The notes under the pieces were generated by a model, which made no database searches, had not been told where the DNA came from, and worked only from the letters and a program-made list of their open reading frames with translations. Positions 1 to 8,058 of a DNA stretch of 64,000 nucleotides are shown in pieces. The position numbers and the translations under genes are program-made. The stretch is taken from assembly GCA_964512995.1 (NCBI GenBank), contig CAZELM010000017.1, forward strand, positions 1 through 64,000. The letters run 5' to 3'. The stretch comes from CAZELM01 sp964512995 (GTDB lineage: Bacteria; CSSED10-310). The first letter of the stretch is position 1. Every line of letters begins with the position of its first letter.

Positions 1-104
1 TAAATCCAGTCTCACACACCTGACAAAGGGATCTGACAGTGCGTAAATTCAATCTGAGTAAAGGGACACCGGGCTTGTTCGAAGATCGATCCCTTGGGGT
101 TTGA

Positions 105-353
105 TCAATCAACAATAGCCCATATATATCCAAGGCTTCCGCAAATCACCATAAACATGCCGAAAAAAAGAATAGGGTAATCGGAAAAAACAAGGGGTAC
201 CCACGACGGGAAATGCTTACTGTATAACACCGAGGCACCCAGGAATCCGATAACAACTCCCGTAAATACGGTACTGCAAATATAGGAGCGTCTCTGCTTC
301 TGATCGTAGTTGTTGTGGTCTTCTGTCGTTTTCATTTTTTTCGGCTCAGTCAT
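105..353 (-). CDS. Small two-helix membrane protein, unknown function
   Basis: An 82-residue protein that I do not recognise. It has a charged, hydrophilic first 23 residues (several Lys, Asp, Arg) followed by two hydrophobic stretches at about 25-45 and 58-80 joined by a short loop, so it is probably a small inner-membrane protein. A good ribosome binding site (AGGAGG, on the minus strand just beyond 353) supports the ATG. It lies 21 nt downstream of the TIM-barrel gene on the same strand and is probably co-transcribed with it. No catalytic motif is visible. Confidence 0.6.
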   Translation of the reverse strand: MTEPKKMKTTEDHNNYDQKQRRSYICSTVFTGVVIGFLGASVLYSKHFPSWVPLVFSDYPILFFGMFMVICGSLGYIWAIVD

Positions 354-374
354 TCAGCAAAATCCTCCTATAAC

Positions 375-1157
375 TTAGAGTGAATTCCAAATATTTCGCA
401 GTATCTCGCGACTATGTAACAGGTACGATCGTTCGTCAGAAAACACTTCCAATGTAAACGTGTCATCATATCCGGTCCTTTTGATGGCACGCAACACCCG
501 GGTCCAGGGAATGGTACCTGCTCCCATTGGCAAGTGCAGATCATCGTCTCTGCCCAGATTGTCAGAAAGATGAATATGAGAGAGCCGCTTCTTGAATTTT
601 TTTAAAAATTCATCGGTTCTATTATGGAAAGCCCCCAGATTCGCATGTCCCACATCGAGATGAAAGCCCAACATCGGAAAATTCCTGAGCAACTCCCGCA
701 ATATTCGAAACATTTCCTTGGAATTGGATACATTTTCGATCATGAGTTGGAGATTTCGATTCTGAGCGGCTGCAGCCAAAGGCGTAAATGCATCCATCCA
801 TAATTGAATTTTGTTCTGATAATTGAAAAATCGGTATGGATATGACCATAAGAGATGAACCGTCATTTTTTGAACACCAAGCCTGGAAAAGATATCCATT
901 TGACGGATCAGTTCAACCTGGGTGGCAGTCGCTATTGACGGAAATGGAAACGCAATCGGCAGGTAGTACGCTGTATGACCGATCATTTCGAGTCGATTGG
1001 ACTCAAGAAACTCTTTGATGAAAGGCAAGTCTGATTCGGATATGACGCCATAGGGAGGTTCGAATGTGAAATCGATGAAATCAAAGTGATTTTCCGCGGC
1101 ATACTGTAATTCGTTCATCAGTGGAAAAGCGGGATGATTCATCATTCCGATCTTCAT
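375..1157 (-). CDS. Sugar phosphate isomerase/epimerase-like TIM-barrel protein
   Basis: A 260-residue protein of the xylose-isomerase-like / AP endonuclease 2 TIM-barrel superfamily. Members isomerise or epimerise sugars or act on inosose, using a divalent metal held by Glu, Asp, His and Glu. The matching pieces are visible in order: IENVSN (about residue 140), LDVGHANLG (about 167), HIHLSDN (about 195), PMGAGTIPW (about 210) and TLEVF (about 235). This is close to the full length of the family. GGAGG lies just before the ATG. The substrate cannot be told from sequence; the immediate neighbours are a small membrane protein and a doubtful small ORF, which do not help. Confidence 0.8.
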   Translation of the reverse strand: MKIGMMNHPAFPLMNELQYAAENHFDFIDFTFEPPYGVISESDLPFIKEFLESNRLEMIGHTAYYLPIAFPFPSIATATQVELIRQMDIFSRLGVQKMTVHLLWSYPYRFFNYQNKIQLWMDAFTPLAAAAQNRNLQLMIENVSNSKEMFRILRELLRNFPMLGFHLDVGHANLGAFHNRTDEFLKKFKKRLSHIHLSDNLGRDDDLHLPMGAGTIPWTRVLRAIKRTGYDDTFTLEVFSDERSYLLHSREILRNIWNSL

Positions 1158-1158
1158 A

Positions 1159-1407
1159 TCAGCCTCCAGTCAAGACAGAAACGACGAGCCAGACTATAAT
1201 CGAAAAGAGAGCGCATAAACAATTCATGGATGATGAAACCGATAACATGCAACCGCACCATGCAGCACTTGGCGCGCAAACAAAGATTCTCCGGTATTCA
1301 GACAGCATTCCACCATCCCGGTCTGAACTGCCTCGTATTCTCTCGCCAAAACAAATCAGGTGGGAGCATATGATGATTTGATTGCAGATGGAAGAAGTAG
1401 GAAACAT
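1159..1407 (-). CDS. Doubtful small ORF with one hydrophobic segment
   Basis: An 82-codon frame ending one base before the ATG of the TIM-barrel gene. In its favour are a decent ribosome binding site (AGAGGA, about 8 nt before the ATG) and the tight spacing, which looks like translational coupling. Against it, the sequence is rich in Cys, Ser and Ile without recognisable domain structure, has only one membrane-like stretch near the C-terminus, and the opposite strand is also open. It may be a leader region rather than a gene. The rest of the 1158-1634 interval holds only the divergent upstream region of the lipoprotein gene; I see no strong promoter match in it. Confidence 0.3.
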   Translation of the reverse strand: MFPTSSICNQIIICSHLICFGERIRGSSDRDGGMLSEYRRIFVCAPSAAWCGCMLSVSSSMNCLCALFSIIVWLVVSVLTGG

Positions 1408-1634
1408 TATGAAATCCTCTTTTCCAACAACGACAAGAGCGGGAATTTGGGTTGAAGTTTCAAGGTGATTCCAGATGTTTGACTTACGAGATGTAATCGG
1501 AAAGACACTGGATAATGCCAGAAAAAAAATGATTACTTAAATGTTACATCATGCTATAGTTATGATGTCTAATGATTTTCATACGCGATTTTTAAGGATT
1601 TTTTGATGATATATATAAAGGGAGATATCTTAAA

Positions 1635-2588
1635 ATGAAGCGGTATTCAGTTTATACGTTATCGATAATCCTGTTGCTCGCAATCGGATGCAGCCCCCCT
1701 CCGCCCCCCCCTGAACCGACGCCCAATATTCAGGCACGAATGCAGGCAGAGACTGAAATGGAATCCTGGTTTACGGATGTACGCTTTACCTACACATTCT
1801 GTGATCAGGTTTATGAACTGGTAAATGAGCAACTGTCCCTGATTGATGCTGGCGGCGAACGGACACCACTGTCCAAAATCATCGAATCGTTTAATCAGCC
1901 AGGTAGTATTATCGATCTCTTTAATGAACAGACGCAACTGCTGAACAAGCGATATTCAACGGTTGATCCGATTTCCGACAAAGACCTGACAACATTTAAA
2001 AATCTCTCAACATTGAATCAGATATTGACGGAATGGATCAATAAACTTAAAGAATTTCCAGCCAGTTCCATCGAGTTCAGACGTGATATTCAGCTTCTGG
2101 TCGATCAATATACAACCATCGAAAATCTGTTGATTACGAAATATCCACAGTCGTCTGCATCTCTCAAACAACAACTTTCCCTGGACAATCCGGGCTATCA
2201 GAAGTTTAAACGATTGATCGACGGCCTCTCGAACCAGACAGTCGCAGAACCACCTGATACACCTACTCCAGAAGGAACTCCCATACCTACTGAAACACCC
2301 GAGCCTCCGACGAGTATACCATCCAAAGTCTGGACTGATGCGGACGGAAATATCCATATGGGCAGCATGCCACCCGAAAACGTTGAAATACGTGATCTCC
2401 AAGGCAAAGTCTCAACCGGATACAAGACCGGAGAACCATCCGAAACACCACCCGACATCGAATCTCCAACCCCCCAGGAATCATTGATTTGGACGGATGA
2501 GCAGGGAAACATCCACATGGGCGCACAAGCACCGGAAGGAAAGGAATCGAAAAAAGCCTCCGATGTAAAACTCATGATCGGAGAATAA
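1635..2588 (+). CDS. Lipoprotein with two DUF4124-like repeats
   Basis: A 317-residue lipoprotein. The N-terminus is a type II signal peptide with lipobox LAIGC (Cys at about 19) followed directly by a run of six prolines. Residues 30-200 look helical and carry no family I know. Residues 205-232 are a Thr/Pro linker. Two copies of a short motif, VWTDADGNIHMG (about 233) and IWTDEQGNIHMG (about 288), resemble the DUF4124 pattern (W-x-D-x-x-G-N-x-H) and are separated by a second Pro/Thr/Ser linker. DUF4124 occurs in periplasmic or envelope proteins of unknown role. GGGAG lies about 10 nt before the ATG. The gene stands alone, divergent from the TIM-barrel gene. Confidence 0.75.
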   Translation: MKRYSVYTLSIILLLAIGCSPPPPPPEPTPNIQARMQAETEMESWFTDVRFTYTFCDQVYELVNEQLSLIDAGGERTPLSKIIESFNQPGSIIDLFNEQTQLLNKRYSTVDPISDKDLTTFKNLSTLNQILTEWINKLKEFPASSIEFRRDIQLLVDQYTTIENLLITKYPQSSASLKQQLSLDNPGYQKFKRLIDGLSNQTVAEPPDTPTPEGTPIPTETPEPPTSIPSKVWTDADGNIHMGSMPPENVEIRDLQGKVSTGYKTGEPSETPPDIESPTPQESLIWTDEQGNIHMGAQAPEGKESKKASDVKLMIGE

Positions 2589-2700
2589 CCTCACCCATTT
2601 ATCAAATTCCAAATGCAGCGATTGAAAAGTCAATTCTTCGAAAAATTTTATAAAAATGGGATTGAGTATGTGAGCGTTGCATTTTTATCTAAGGAGCACC

Positions 2701-3279
2701 ATGTCGTGGTCACAAGACAACTACATTAAAGCCTATCGATTTGCGGCAACCGCACATAGTGGTCAAATCCTTCCGAACTCCAATCTGCCATATCTTGTCC
2801 ACGTGAGCCTGGTAGGCATGGAAGTGATGACCGCACTGACCACAGACCTGACACGCGATGGAAATTTAGCGCTGCAATGCGCTTTACTCCACGATGTCGT
2901 CGAAGACACATCAGTGACCATCGATCAACTGCGTTCCGAATTTGGAGATGCAGTTGCTTCGGGCGTATCGGCTCTCACCAAAGATAGCTCATTACCGAAA
3001 GAACGGCAGATTCCAGACAGTCTGTACCGCATTCAACAACAGCCGCCGGAGATCTGGATGGTCAAACTCGCCGATCGGATTACCAATCTTCAACCACCTC
3101 CCAGTCATTGGACACAGCAGAAAATCGCACACTATCGAGAAGAATCCATTGTGATTTACCAACTGCTCAAGAACAGCAGCCCATTGCTGGCTCATCGGTT
3201 GCTCGGTAAAATCGACCAATACCAGCAATGGATTCAATCTCAATCCCGATCGATTCTCAAAGACAATCCGATCGATTGA
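2701..3279 (+). CDS. HD-domain phosphohydrolase, SpoT/MESH1-like
   Basis: A 192-residue HD-superfamily metal-dependent phosphohydrolase. The hallmark LLHDVVEDT (about residue 63) gives the His-Asp pair and the following Glu-Asp seen in RelA/SpoT hydrolase domains and in stand-alone MESH1-type (p)ppGpp or NADPH hydrolases; the more distal VKLADRITNL (about 122) is also typical. There is no synthetase, TGS or ACT domain, so this is a single-domain hydrolase. The start at 2701 is chosen over an upstream in-frame ATG at 2677 because AAGGAG ends 4 nt before it. Alanine racemase follows 23 nt later. The substrate (ppGpp or another nucleotide) is an inference. Confidence 0.8.
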   Translation: MSWSQDNYIKAYRFAATAHSGQILPNSNLPYLVHVSLVGMEVMTALTTDLTRDGNLALQCALLHDVVEDTSVTIDQLRSEFGDAVASGVSALTKDSSLPKERQIPDSLYRIQQQPPEIWMVKLADRITNLQPPPSHWTQQKIAHYREESIVIYQLLKNSSPLLAHRLLGKIDQYQQWIQSQSRSILKDNPID

Positions 3280-3302
3280 TATCATCCACAAAGAGGCAGC
3301 GA

Positions 3303-4430
3303 GTGAGAATTACATGGGCGGAAATCGATCTGACAGCGATCACGCATAATCTGAAAAAAATTCGGGAAAAGGTCGGAAATGCCAGAATCGTAGCTATCGT
3401 CAAGGCAAATGCGTATGGACATGGGATCATTCGCGTTGCCGAAACAGCAGTCAACGCCGGAGTGGATTACCTGGGAGTTGGCTTCCTCGAGGAAGGATTA
3501 CTCCTGAGACGAAGAGGCTTTACAATACCCATACTGGTACTGGGTGGTGTTCTCTTTCATCAGGTCCATCGATTTATCGATAATGAACTGGAAATTACGG
3601 TATCGTCATTGGATCTGGCATATGCGATCAACGCTGCCGCCGAAAAGCTGGGGAGCAAAGCAAAAATCCATCTCAAGTTCGATACCGGGATGAACCGGAT
3701 CGGTATGCACTTTTCTAAAGCCGTCCAGGTGTTTGAACGCCTCAAACCTCTCAGACATCTCGAAATTATCGGGATATACTCCCATTTTTCCACAGCCGAT
3801 GAGCAGGATCATCGATATACTCATCTTCAATTTCAACGATTTAAAGCGATACTGCGTGATGCGGAACATATCGGCATTCATCCCATATATCGCCACATCG
3901 CCTGCTCCGGAGCGATTCATCAGCATCCTGATACTTTCTTCAACATGGTCAGAGTCGGACTGGCCATGTATGGTCTGTATCCCTCAAATTCAAGCATCCA
4001 TGATATGGATCTTCATCCTGTCATGACATTCAAGTCCAAAGTGGTTTTTCTGAAAACTGTCAAAGCGGGAGAGCCGGTCAGCTATGGCCGCACCTATTAC
4101 ACAACAGATGATGTGACGATCGCCACTATTCCCGTTGGTTATGGAGATGGTTACAATCGGCTTCTTTCGAATCGAGGACATGTCCTGATTCACGGAAAAC
4201 GCCACCGCATTATCGGCAGTGTCTGCATGGACCAGATCATGGTGGAAATCCAATCCGATACAAAGGTCCGAATCGGAGATGAAGTTGTGCTCTATGGCCG
4301 CCAGCAGCATGGAGAGATACCCGTGGAGGAGGTTGCGCAGTTAATCGGTACCATTCCCTATGAAGTGACATGCTGGCTGGCCCGTCGTGTGCCAAGAGTG
4401 TTCATTACCAGCTCTCCGGAAACGAGATGA
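3303..4430 (+). CDS. alr: Alanine racemase
   Basis: A 375-residue PLP enzyme interconverting L- and D-alanine for peptidoglycan. The PLP-binding lysine motif VKANAYGHG is at about residue 32. Other fold III racemase motifs are FDTGMNRIG, the catalytic tyrosine segment GEPVSYGRTY, TIPVGYGDGY and CMDQIMVE. I place the start at the GTG at 3303, with AAGAGG 6 nt upstream; a longer ATG start at 3228 would overlap the HD gene and lacks a ribosome binding site. The stop overlaps the ATG of the next gene as ATGA, so the membrane protein that follows is translationally coupled. Confidence 0.93.
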   Translation: MRITWAEIDLTAITHNLKKIREKVGNARIVAIVKANAYGHGIIRVAETAVNAGVDYLGVGFLEEGLLLRRRGFTIPILVLGGVLFHQVHRFIDNELEITVSSLDLAYAINAAAEKLGSKAKIHLKFDTGMNRIGMHFSKAVQVFERLKPLRHLEIIGIYSHFSTADEQDHRYTHLQFQRFKAILRDAEHIGIHPIYRHIACSGAIHQHPDTFFNMVRVGLAMYGLYPSNSSIHDMDLHPVMTFKSKVVFLKTVKAGEPVSYGRTYYTTDDVTIATIPVGYGDGYNRLLSNRGHVLIHGKRHRIIGSVCMDQIMVEIQSDTKVRIGDEVVLYGRQQHGEIPVEEVAQLIGTIPYEVTCWLARRVPRVFITSSPETR

Positions 4431-6208
4431 ACACCCCCCGTTTCCTGCTATTCGGGATCCTCGCGATCCTGACCGGGACAGCTCTCGGTATCGACCGGAA
4501 TAAAGCCATCCCAAACCTCTTCGCAGACGAAGCCGTCTATCATGCCATGACTGTGAGCCTGGCATATGATCAAAACCTCGAATACCAATATGACGATTTA
4601 TCCCATACCTTTAAAGACTTCTCAGACGGACCACGGGGAATCATTCTGAAACAGCGTGAGGATGGCCGGATTTTTTTTGCCAAACCATTCCTGTATCCAT
4701 TGTTTTCCGTACCCTTCTATTTGCTGTTGGGTCTCAATGGATTTCTTTTTCTGAATGTCCTGGCCTGGTGGGGTATCGTATGGATACTGATGGAATACTG
4801 GGGAGGCAACACCAATGCTCTGGTGTTTTCGGTAATGGCTCTTGGCTTCAGCGCTTTCACTCCCTATATCACCTGGATCCATCCGGAAGTGATCACGAGT
4901 TTTTGTCTGGTCTTGTTTGTCTGGTTATGGGAGATTGCCAATCGTCACCCGCCATCTCCATCAATCTGGCGCGATCCCGTCATCTGGATGACAGCTTCGC
5001 TATCGATCGGAATTGCGATCAAACCCCCGCTGATCCTCCTGGCCTGTGCTCCCTTCACGGACTGGATGGTTCATCGGCACTGGAAAAAAGCTTCCCGTCT
5101 GATTCTGGCAGGAGCCGGAATGCTGTCCATCATTCTTATATCCAATCTCCTGTTGACCGGAGATCTCAATCCTTACTCAGGAAACCGGAAAATATTCAGT
5201 GATCACTATCCATTGGAGTCTCCAGAAGCGGATTTCAATCTTTCCGGTGACACCTGGTCCACTGAAACCGCTGGAATTCACTTTCTTCCCTCAGTTTTGA
5301 TGTGGAATCTTCTCTATTTCTGGATTGGGCGATTCAGTGGATTGATATGGTATTTCTTTCCGGGGTGTGCCTTTCTCTGTCTCAGCTTCTTTTTACCGAA
5401 AAACACAGTCTGGAAATACCTGCTGCCCATTCTGGGATTACTGATCATTCTTCAACTGGCTCTGATCCCCACGAATTATCACGGTGGCGGCGGCGCTCTG
5501 GGAAACCGCTACTTTGTTATCCTCTATCCTCTCTCATTGATGATTATTCGCCCCCCGTTACAATGGAAATATCTGATTTTCATCGGAATACCGGCTGCGG
5601 TTTTCTCAGGCTCATTTCTGGCTCAATCCTTTTCGTCATCCTATCAGCCAGGAATCCACACTCAAACCGGCTTATACACACATTTCCCGGTTGAATGGAC
5701 GCTGGTTGGCAGTTATCCGATCTACCATCCACAATTCCGACGGGTAACGTTTCACGATATTGATGCGTATTTTTATTTCATGGATCAAAACAGCTCAGGA
5801 AAAGAAGACGATGGATTCTGGATATACGGAAACAGCAGCACGGAAATCCTGATCGATTCCAGCCAATCAGTATCCCGTTTCTCATTTGCTGTGATGACTC
5901 CCGGAGATCCGGTCAATGTTCAACTCCAATGTGCCAATATCATCCAATCCAAAACCATCCTGCCACATCAGATGGTGACCATCTCCCTCGACTCCCCCAA
6001 CGGCCGAAAACTGCTGGATATTTATGGCCGGCAGCGTTGGATCTATCATCTCTGGATCACAACCGAGGGCGGTACTATTCCAAAATTCTCTGAGTTAGGA
6101 GATGACCACCGTTTCCTGGGTGTCCGGATGATCCCGTTAAGACCTGATTCTGAATATATAAGACCAGCAGACTCAGCAAATATTCCCGAACCGATCGAAC
6201 CATTGTAG
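4427..6208 (+). CDS. Polytopic membrane protein, GT-C glycosyltransferase-like
   Basis: A 593-residue integral membrane protein with roughly ten hydrophobic helices between residues 1 and 420 and a soluble C-terminal portion (about 440-593) that looks beta-rich and would lie outside the membrane. An acidic motif in the first loop, FADEAVYHAM (about residue 30), sits where GT-C enzymes of the ArnT/PMT type have a catalytic Asp or Glu. GT-C enzymes use polyprenyl-phosphate sugars. The assignment to GT-C is by layout and this motif only. It starts with an ATGA overlap at the end of alr. It resembles two other GT-C-like proteins in the window (44594-46165 and 46748-48709) in overall design but not obviously in sequence. 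Confidence 0.65.
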   Translation: MNTPRFLLFGILAILTGTALGIDRNKAIPNLFADEAVYHAMTVSLAYDQNLEYQYDDLSHTFKDFSDGPRGIILKQREDGRIFFAKPFLYPLFSVPFYLLLGLNGFLFLNVLAWWGIVWILMEYWGGNTNALVFSVMALGFSAFTPYITWIHPEVITSFCLVLFVWLWEIANRHPPSPSIWRDPVIWMTASLSIGIAIKPPLILLACAPFTDWMVHRHWKKASRLILAGAGMLSIILISNLLLTGDLNPYSGNRKIFSDHYPLESPEADFNLSGDTWSTETAGIHFLPSVLMWNLLYFWIGRFSGLIWYFFPGCAFLCLSFFLPKNTVWKYLLPILGLLIILQLALIPTNYHGGGGALGNRYFVILYPLSLMIIRPPLQWKYLIFIGIPAAVFSGSFLAQSFSSSYQPGIHTQTGLYTHFPVEWTLVGSYPIYHPQFRRVTFHDIDAYFYFMDQNSSGKEDDGFWIYGNSSTEILIDSSQSVSRFSFAVMTPGDPVNVQLQCANIIQSKTILPHQMVTISLDSPNGRKLLDIYGRQRWIYHLWITTEGGTIPKFSELGDDHRFLGVRMIPLRPDSEYIRPADSANIPEPIEPL

Positions 6209-6323
6209 ATTTTTCCGACAGAATACTCTGCCAGGTGAATCAAAAATCACATCAACGATATATCGCTGCGCGGTAAAACCGGGAATGATCAGCAGACTCC
6301 CAGGTGGAGATCTTTCCAATTTC

Positions 6324-6352
6324 AAGACAAATTGCCTAACTCTGATTATAAT
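6324..6352 (+). promoter_or_regulatory. Candidate sigma-70 promoter for the DUF4177/desulfurase pair
   Basis: A perfect TATAAT (6347-6352) lies 17 nt downstream of AAGACA (4 of 6 to the -35 consensus). Transcription would start near 6359, only about 12 nt before the ATG at 6371, so the leader would be unusually short. It is judged by eye only. Confidence 0.35.
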
Positions 6353-6370
6353 GATCATGGAGGTCTCGCT

Positions 6371-6721
6371 ATGAAAAAAGTGCTTTTCGACCATGCATTA
6401 TACAAAGTGATTGAATTGACAACCGTAACCGATGAAACGATTGAAGAAGCACTCAACCGATATTCTGCTCAGGGATGGCTTTTCGATCAGATCCAATTTG
6501 TCGTCCGGGACTCTTCCCGTCGGCCATCGATGGCGTTTATGTTTTTCACTCGTCCCGCAGAAGAAGGCTGCCAGGAACCACCTTTTTCGATCGATCGCCC
6601 AGTGGGGTGTGTTGATTCAGCGGATATGATGGAATCCTCAGACGAGCCTTCGGATGCTGAACCGGAAATAAGGGAGTTCACACTGGAGGATCTGACCGAG
6701 CCAGGCGATCATAAGGAGTAA
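6371..6721 (+). CDS. DUF4177-like small protein
   Basis: A 116-residue protein. Residues 1-55 match the DUF4177 pattern: a beta strand (YKVIELTTV), a helix with EALNRYSAQGW, and a second strand region ending in AFMFFTR. Such proteins are small cytoplasmic proteins of unknown role. The remainder is acidic and low-complexity (many Glu, Asp, Ser), ending near the ribosome binding site of the next gene. The start at 6371 is supported by GGAGG about 7 nt upstream. It sits 4 nt before the cysteine desulfurase, so the two are almost certainly co-transcribed. Confidence 0.7.
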   Translation: MKKVLFDHALYKVIELTTVTDETIEEALNRYSAQGWLFDQIQFVVRDSSRRPSMAFMFFTRPAEEGCQEPPFSIDRPVGCVDSADMMESSDEPSDAEPEIREFTLEDLTEPGDHKE

Positions 6722-6725
6722 CGAT

Positions 6726-7901
6726 ATGAAAGAAATATATTTGGATCATAATGCAACAACTCCCCTTCATCCGGAAGTGAAGCAGGCGATCATTGACTCT
6801 CTCGATATTTATGGTAATGCATCCAGTCTTCACAATCTGGGATTTGAAGCCCGTGCCCAAATCGAATCCGCTAGACAAAAACTCTTGCAATCGTTAGGAG
6901 CGACAGAAGGACGGATCATATTCACAAGTGGAGGCTCCGAATCCAACAACCTGGTGATCAAAGGCCTGGTCTGTGAAGGTTCCGTCTGTTCCCGCGCATT
7001 ATCCAATCATCAACGCCCTCATCTGATCACAACTGCTGTTGAACATCCCAGCGTATTGCATACCGTTTCCTGTCTGAATCGGATCGGCGCTGATGTGTCG
7101 ATTGTCAAAGTCGACTCGTATGGGATAGTCGACCCCGATGATATCATTCGGGAAATCCGGCCGACAACGGTTTTGGTTTCCGTCATGTATGCCAACAATG
7201 AAGTCGGCTCCATCCAGCCCGTTCTGGAAATCGGAAAACGGCTTCGGGAATATCCGATCGCATTCCATTGTGACGCAGTTCAGGCCATGGGAAAAATACC
7301 GATCGATGTCGATGAACTCAACGTGGATTATCTCTCCCTGTCCGGACATAAAATCAATGCGCCCAAAGGAATTGGCGCTCTGTATATCCGGCGGACCATG
7401 AGTCTGTGCCCATTGATTCACGGAGGTCATCAGGAACTCAATCTTCGGGCGGGAACCGAGAACACACTCGGGATCATCGCTTTGGCAAAGGCTCTGGAGA
7501 TCGCCGCACGGGATCGTGAAACAGAAATACAGCAAATCCATGCATTGCGTGACCGCCTTCACCATAACATCCAACGGCTGCTGGAAGGCGTTCATCTGAA
7601 TGGGCATCCCGAAAAACGCCTTCCCAACACTTTGAATCTTTCGTTCGATCGGATCGACAGTGCAGCCATTCTCGAGATGATGGCGATGTACGGGATTGGC
7701 GCATCATCCGGTTCCGCCTGTTCCAGTGGTCAGGAGAGCGCATCTCATGTCCTGACTGCGATGGGACTTGCTCCGGAACGAGCCCGTTCGGCACTCCGCT
7801 TTTCATTGGGATATGGAAATACCCAGGAGCAGATCGATATTGCATCAGAACAAATCGGGTCGATCGTTAAACGACTTCGAGAGGTGTCTCCTCTGCGATA
7901 A
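6726..7901 (+). CDS. Cysteine desulfurase (NifS/IscS type)
   Basis: A 391-residue class V aminotransferase-fold PLP enzyme that takes sulfur from cysteine as an enzyme persulfide for Fe-S clusters and other thio-cofactors. Seen directly: N-terminal YLDHNATTP, FTSGGSESNN (about 67), HCDAVQAMGK (about 181), the PLP lysine in SGHKINAPKG (Lys209), RAGTENTLGI (about 241) and the catalytic loop SSGSACSSGQ (Cys332), typical of group I enzymes. AAGGAG precedes the ATG. No scaffold protein (IscU/NifU) is adjacent. The lipoate-assembly block starts about 160 nt later on the same strand, so it could donate sulfur to the radical SAM enzymes there, but that link is inference. Confidence 0.93.
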   Translation: MKEIYLDHNATTPLHPEVKQAIIDSLDIYGNASSLHNLGFEARAQIESARQKLLQSLGATEGRIIFTSGGSESNNLVIKGLVCEGSVCSRALSNHQRPHLITTAVEHPSVLHTVSCLNRIGADVSIVKVDSYGIVDPDDIIREIRPTTVLVSVMYANNEVGSIQPVLEIGKRLREYPIAFHCDAVQAMGKIPIDVDELNVDYLSLSGHKINAPKGIGALYIRRTMSLCPLIHGGHQELNLRAGTENTLGIIALAKALEIAARDRETEIQQIHALRDRLHHNIQRLLEGVHLNGHPEKRLPNTLNLSFDRIDSAAILEMMAMYGIGASSGSACSSGQESASHVLTAMGLAPERARSALRFSLGYGNTQEQIDIASEQIGSIVKRLREVSPLR

Positions 7902-8058
7902 ACATCATCCCTATCCCCAACAAATCTCCAGATGATCCCATCAATCTTAAACATCAATCCAATCAGCGCAGCATACATCTGATCTCCCGGGAACATTGAC
8001 TATTTATGAGCAGTGATCAAAAGTTCCCAACCTCCTGAAAATTCTGAGGATAATGTTC

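Noticed and set aside
1..104. Possible tRNA or gene end at the left edge
   Set aside because: A GTTCGA-like string near 77 does not sit in a cloverleaf, and no frame shows family features.
6999..7607. 202-codon frame opposite the cysteine desulfurase
   Set aside because: It lies wholly inside a well-supported gene and has no ribosome binding site or family features.
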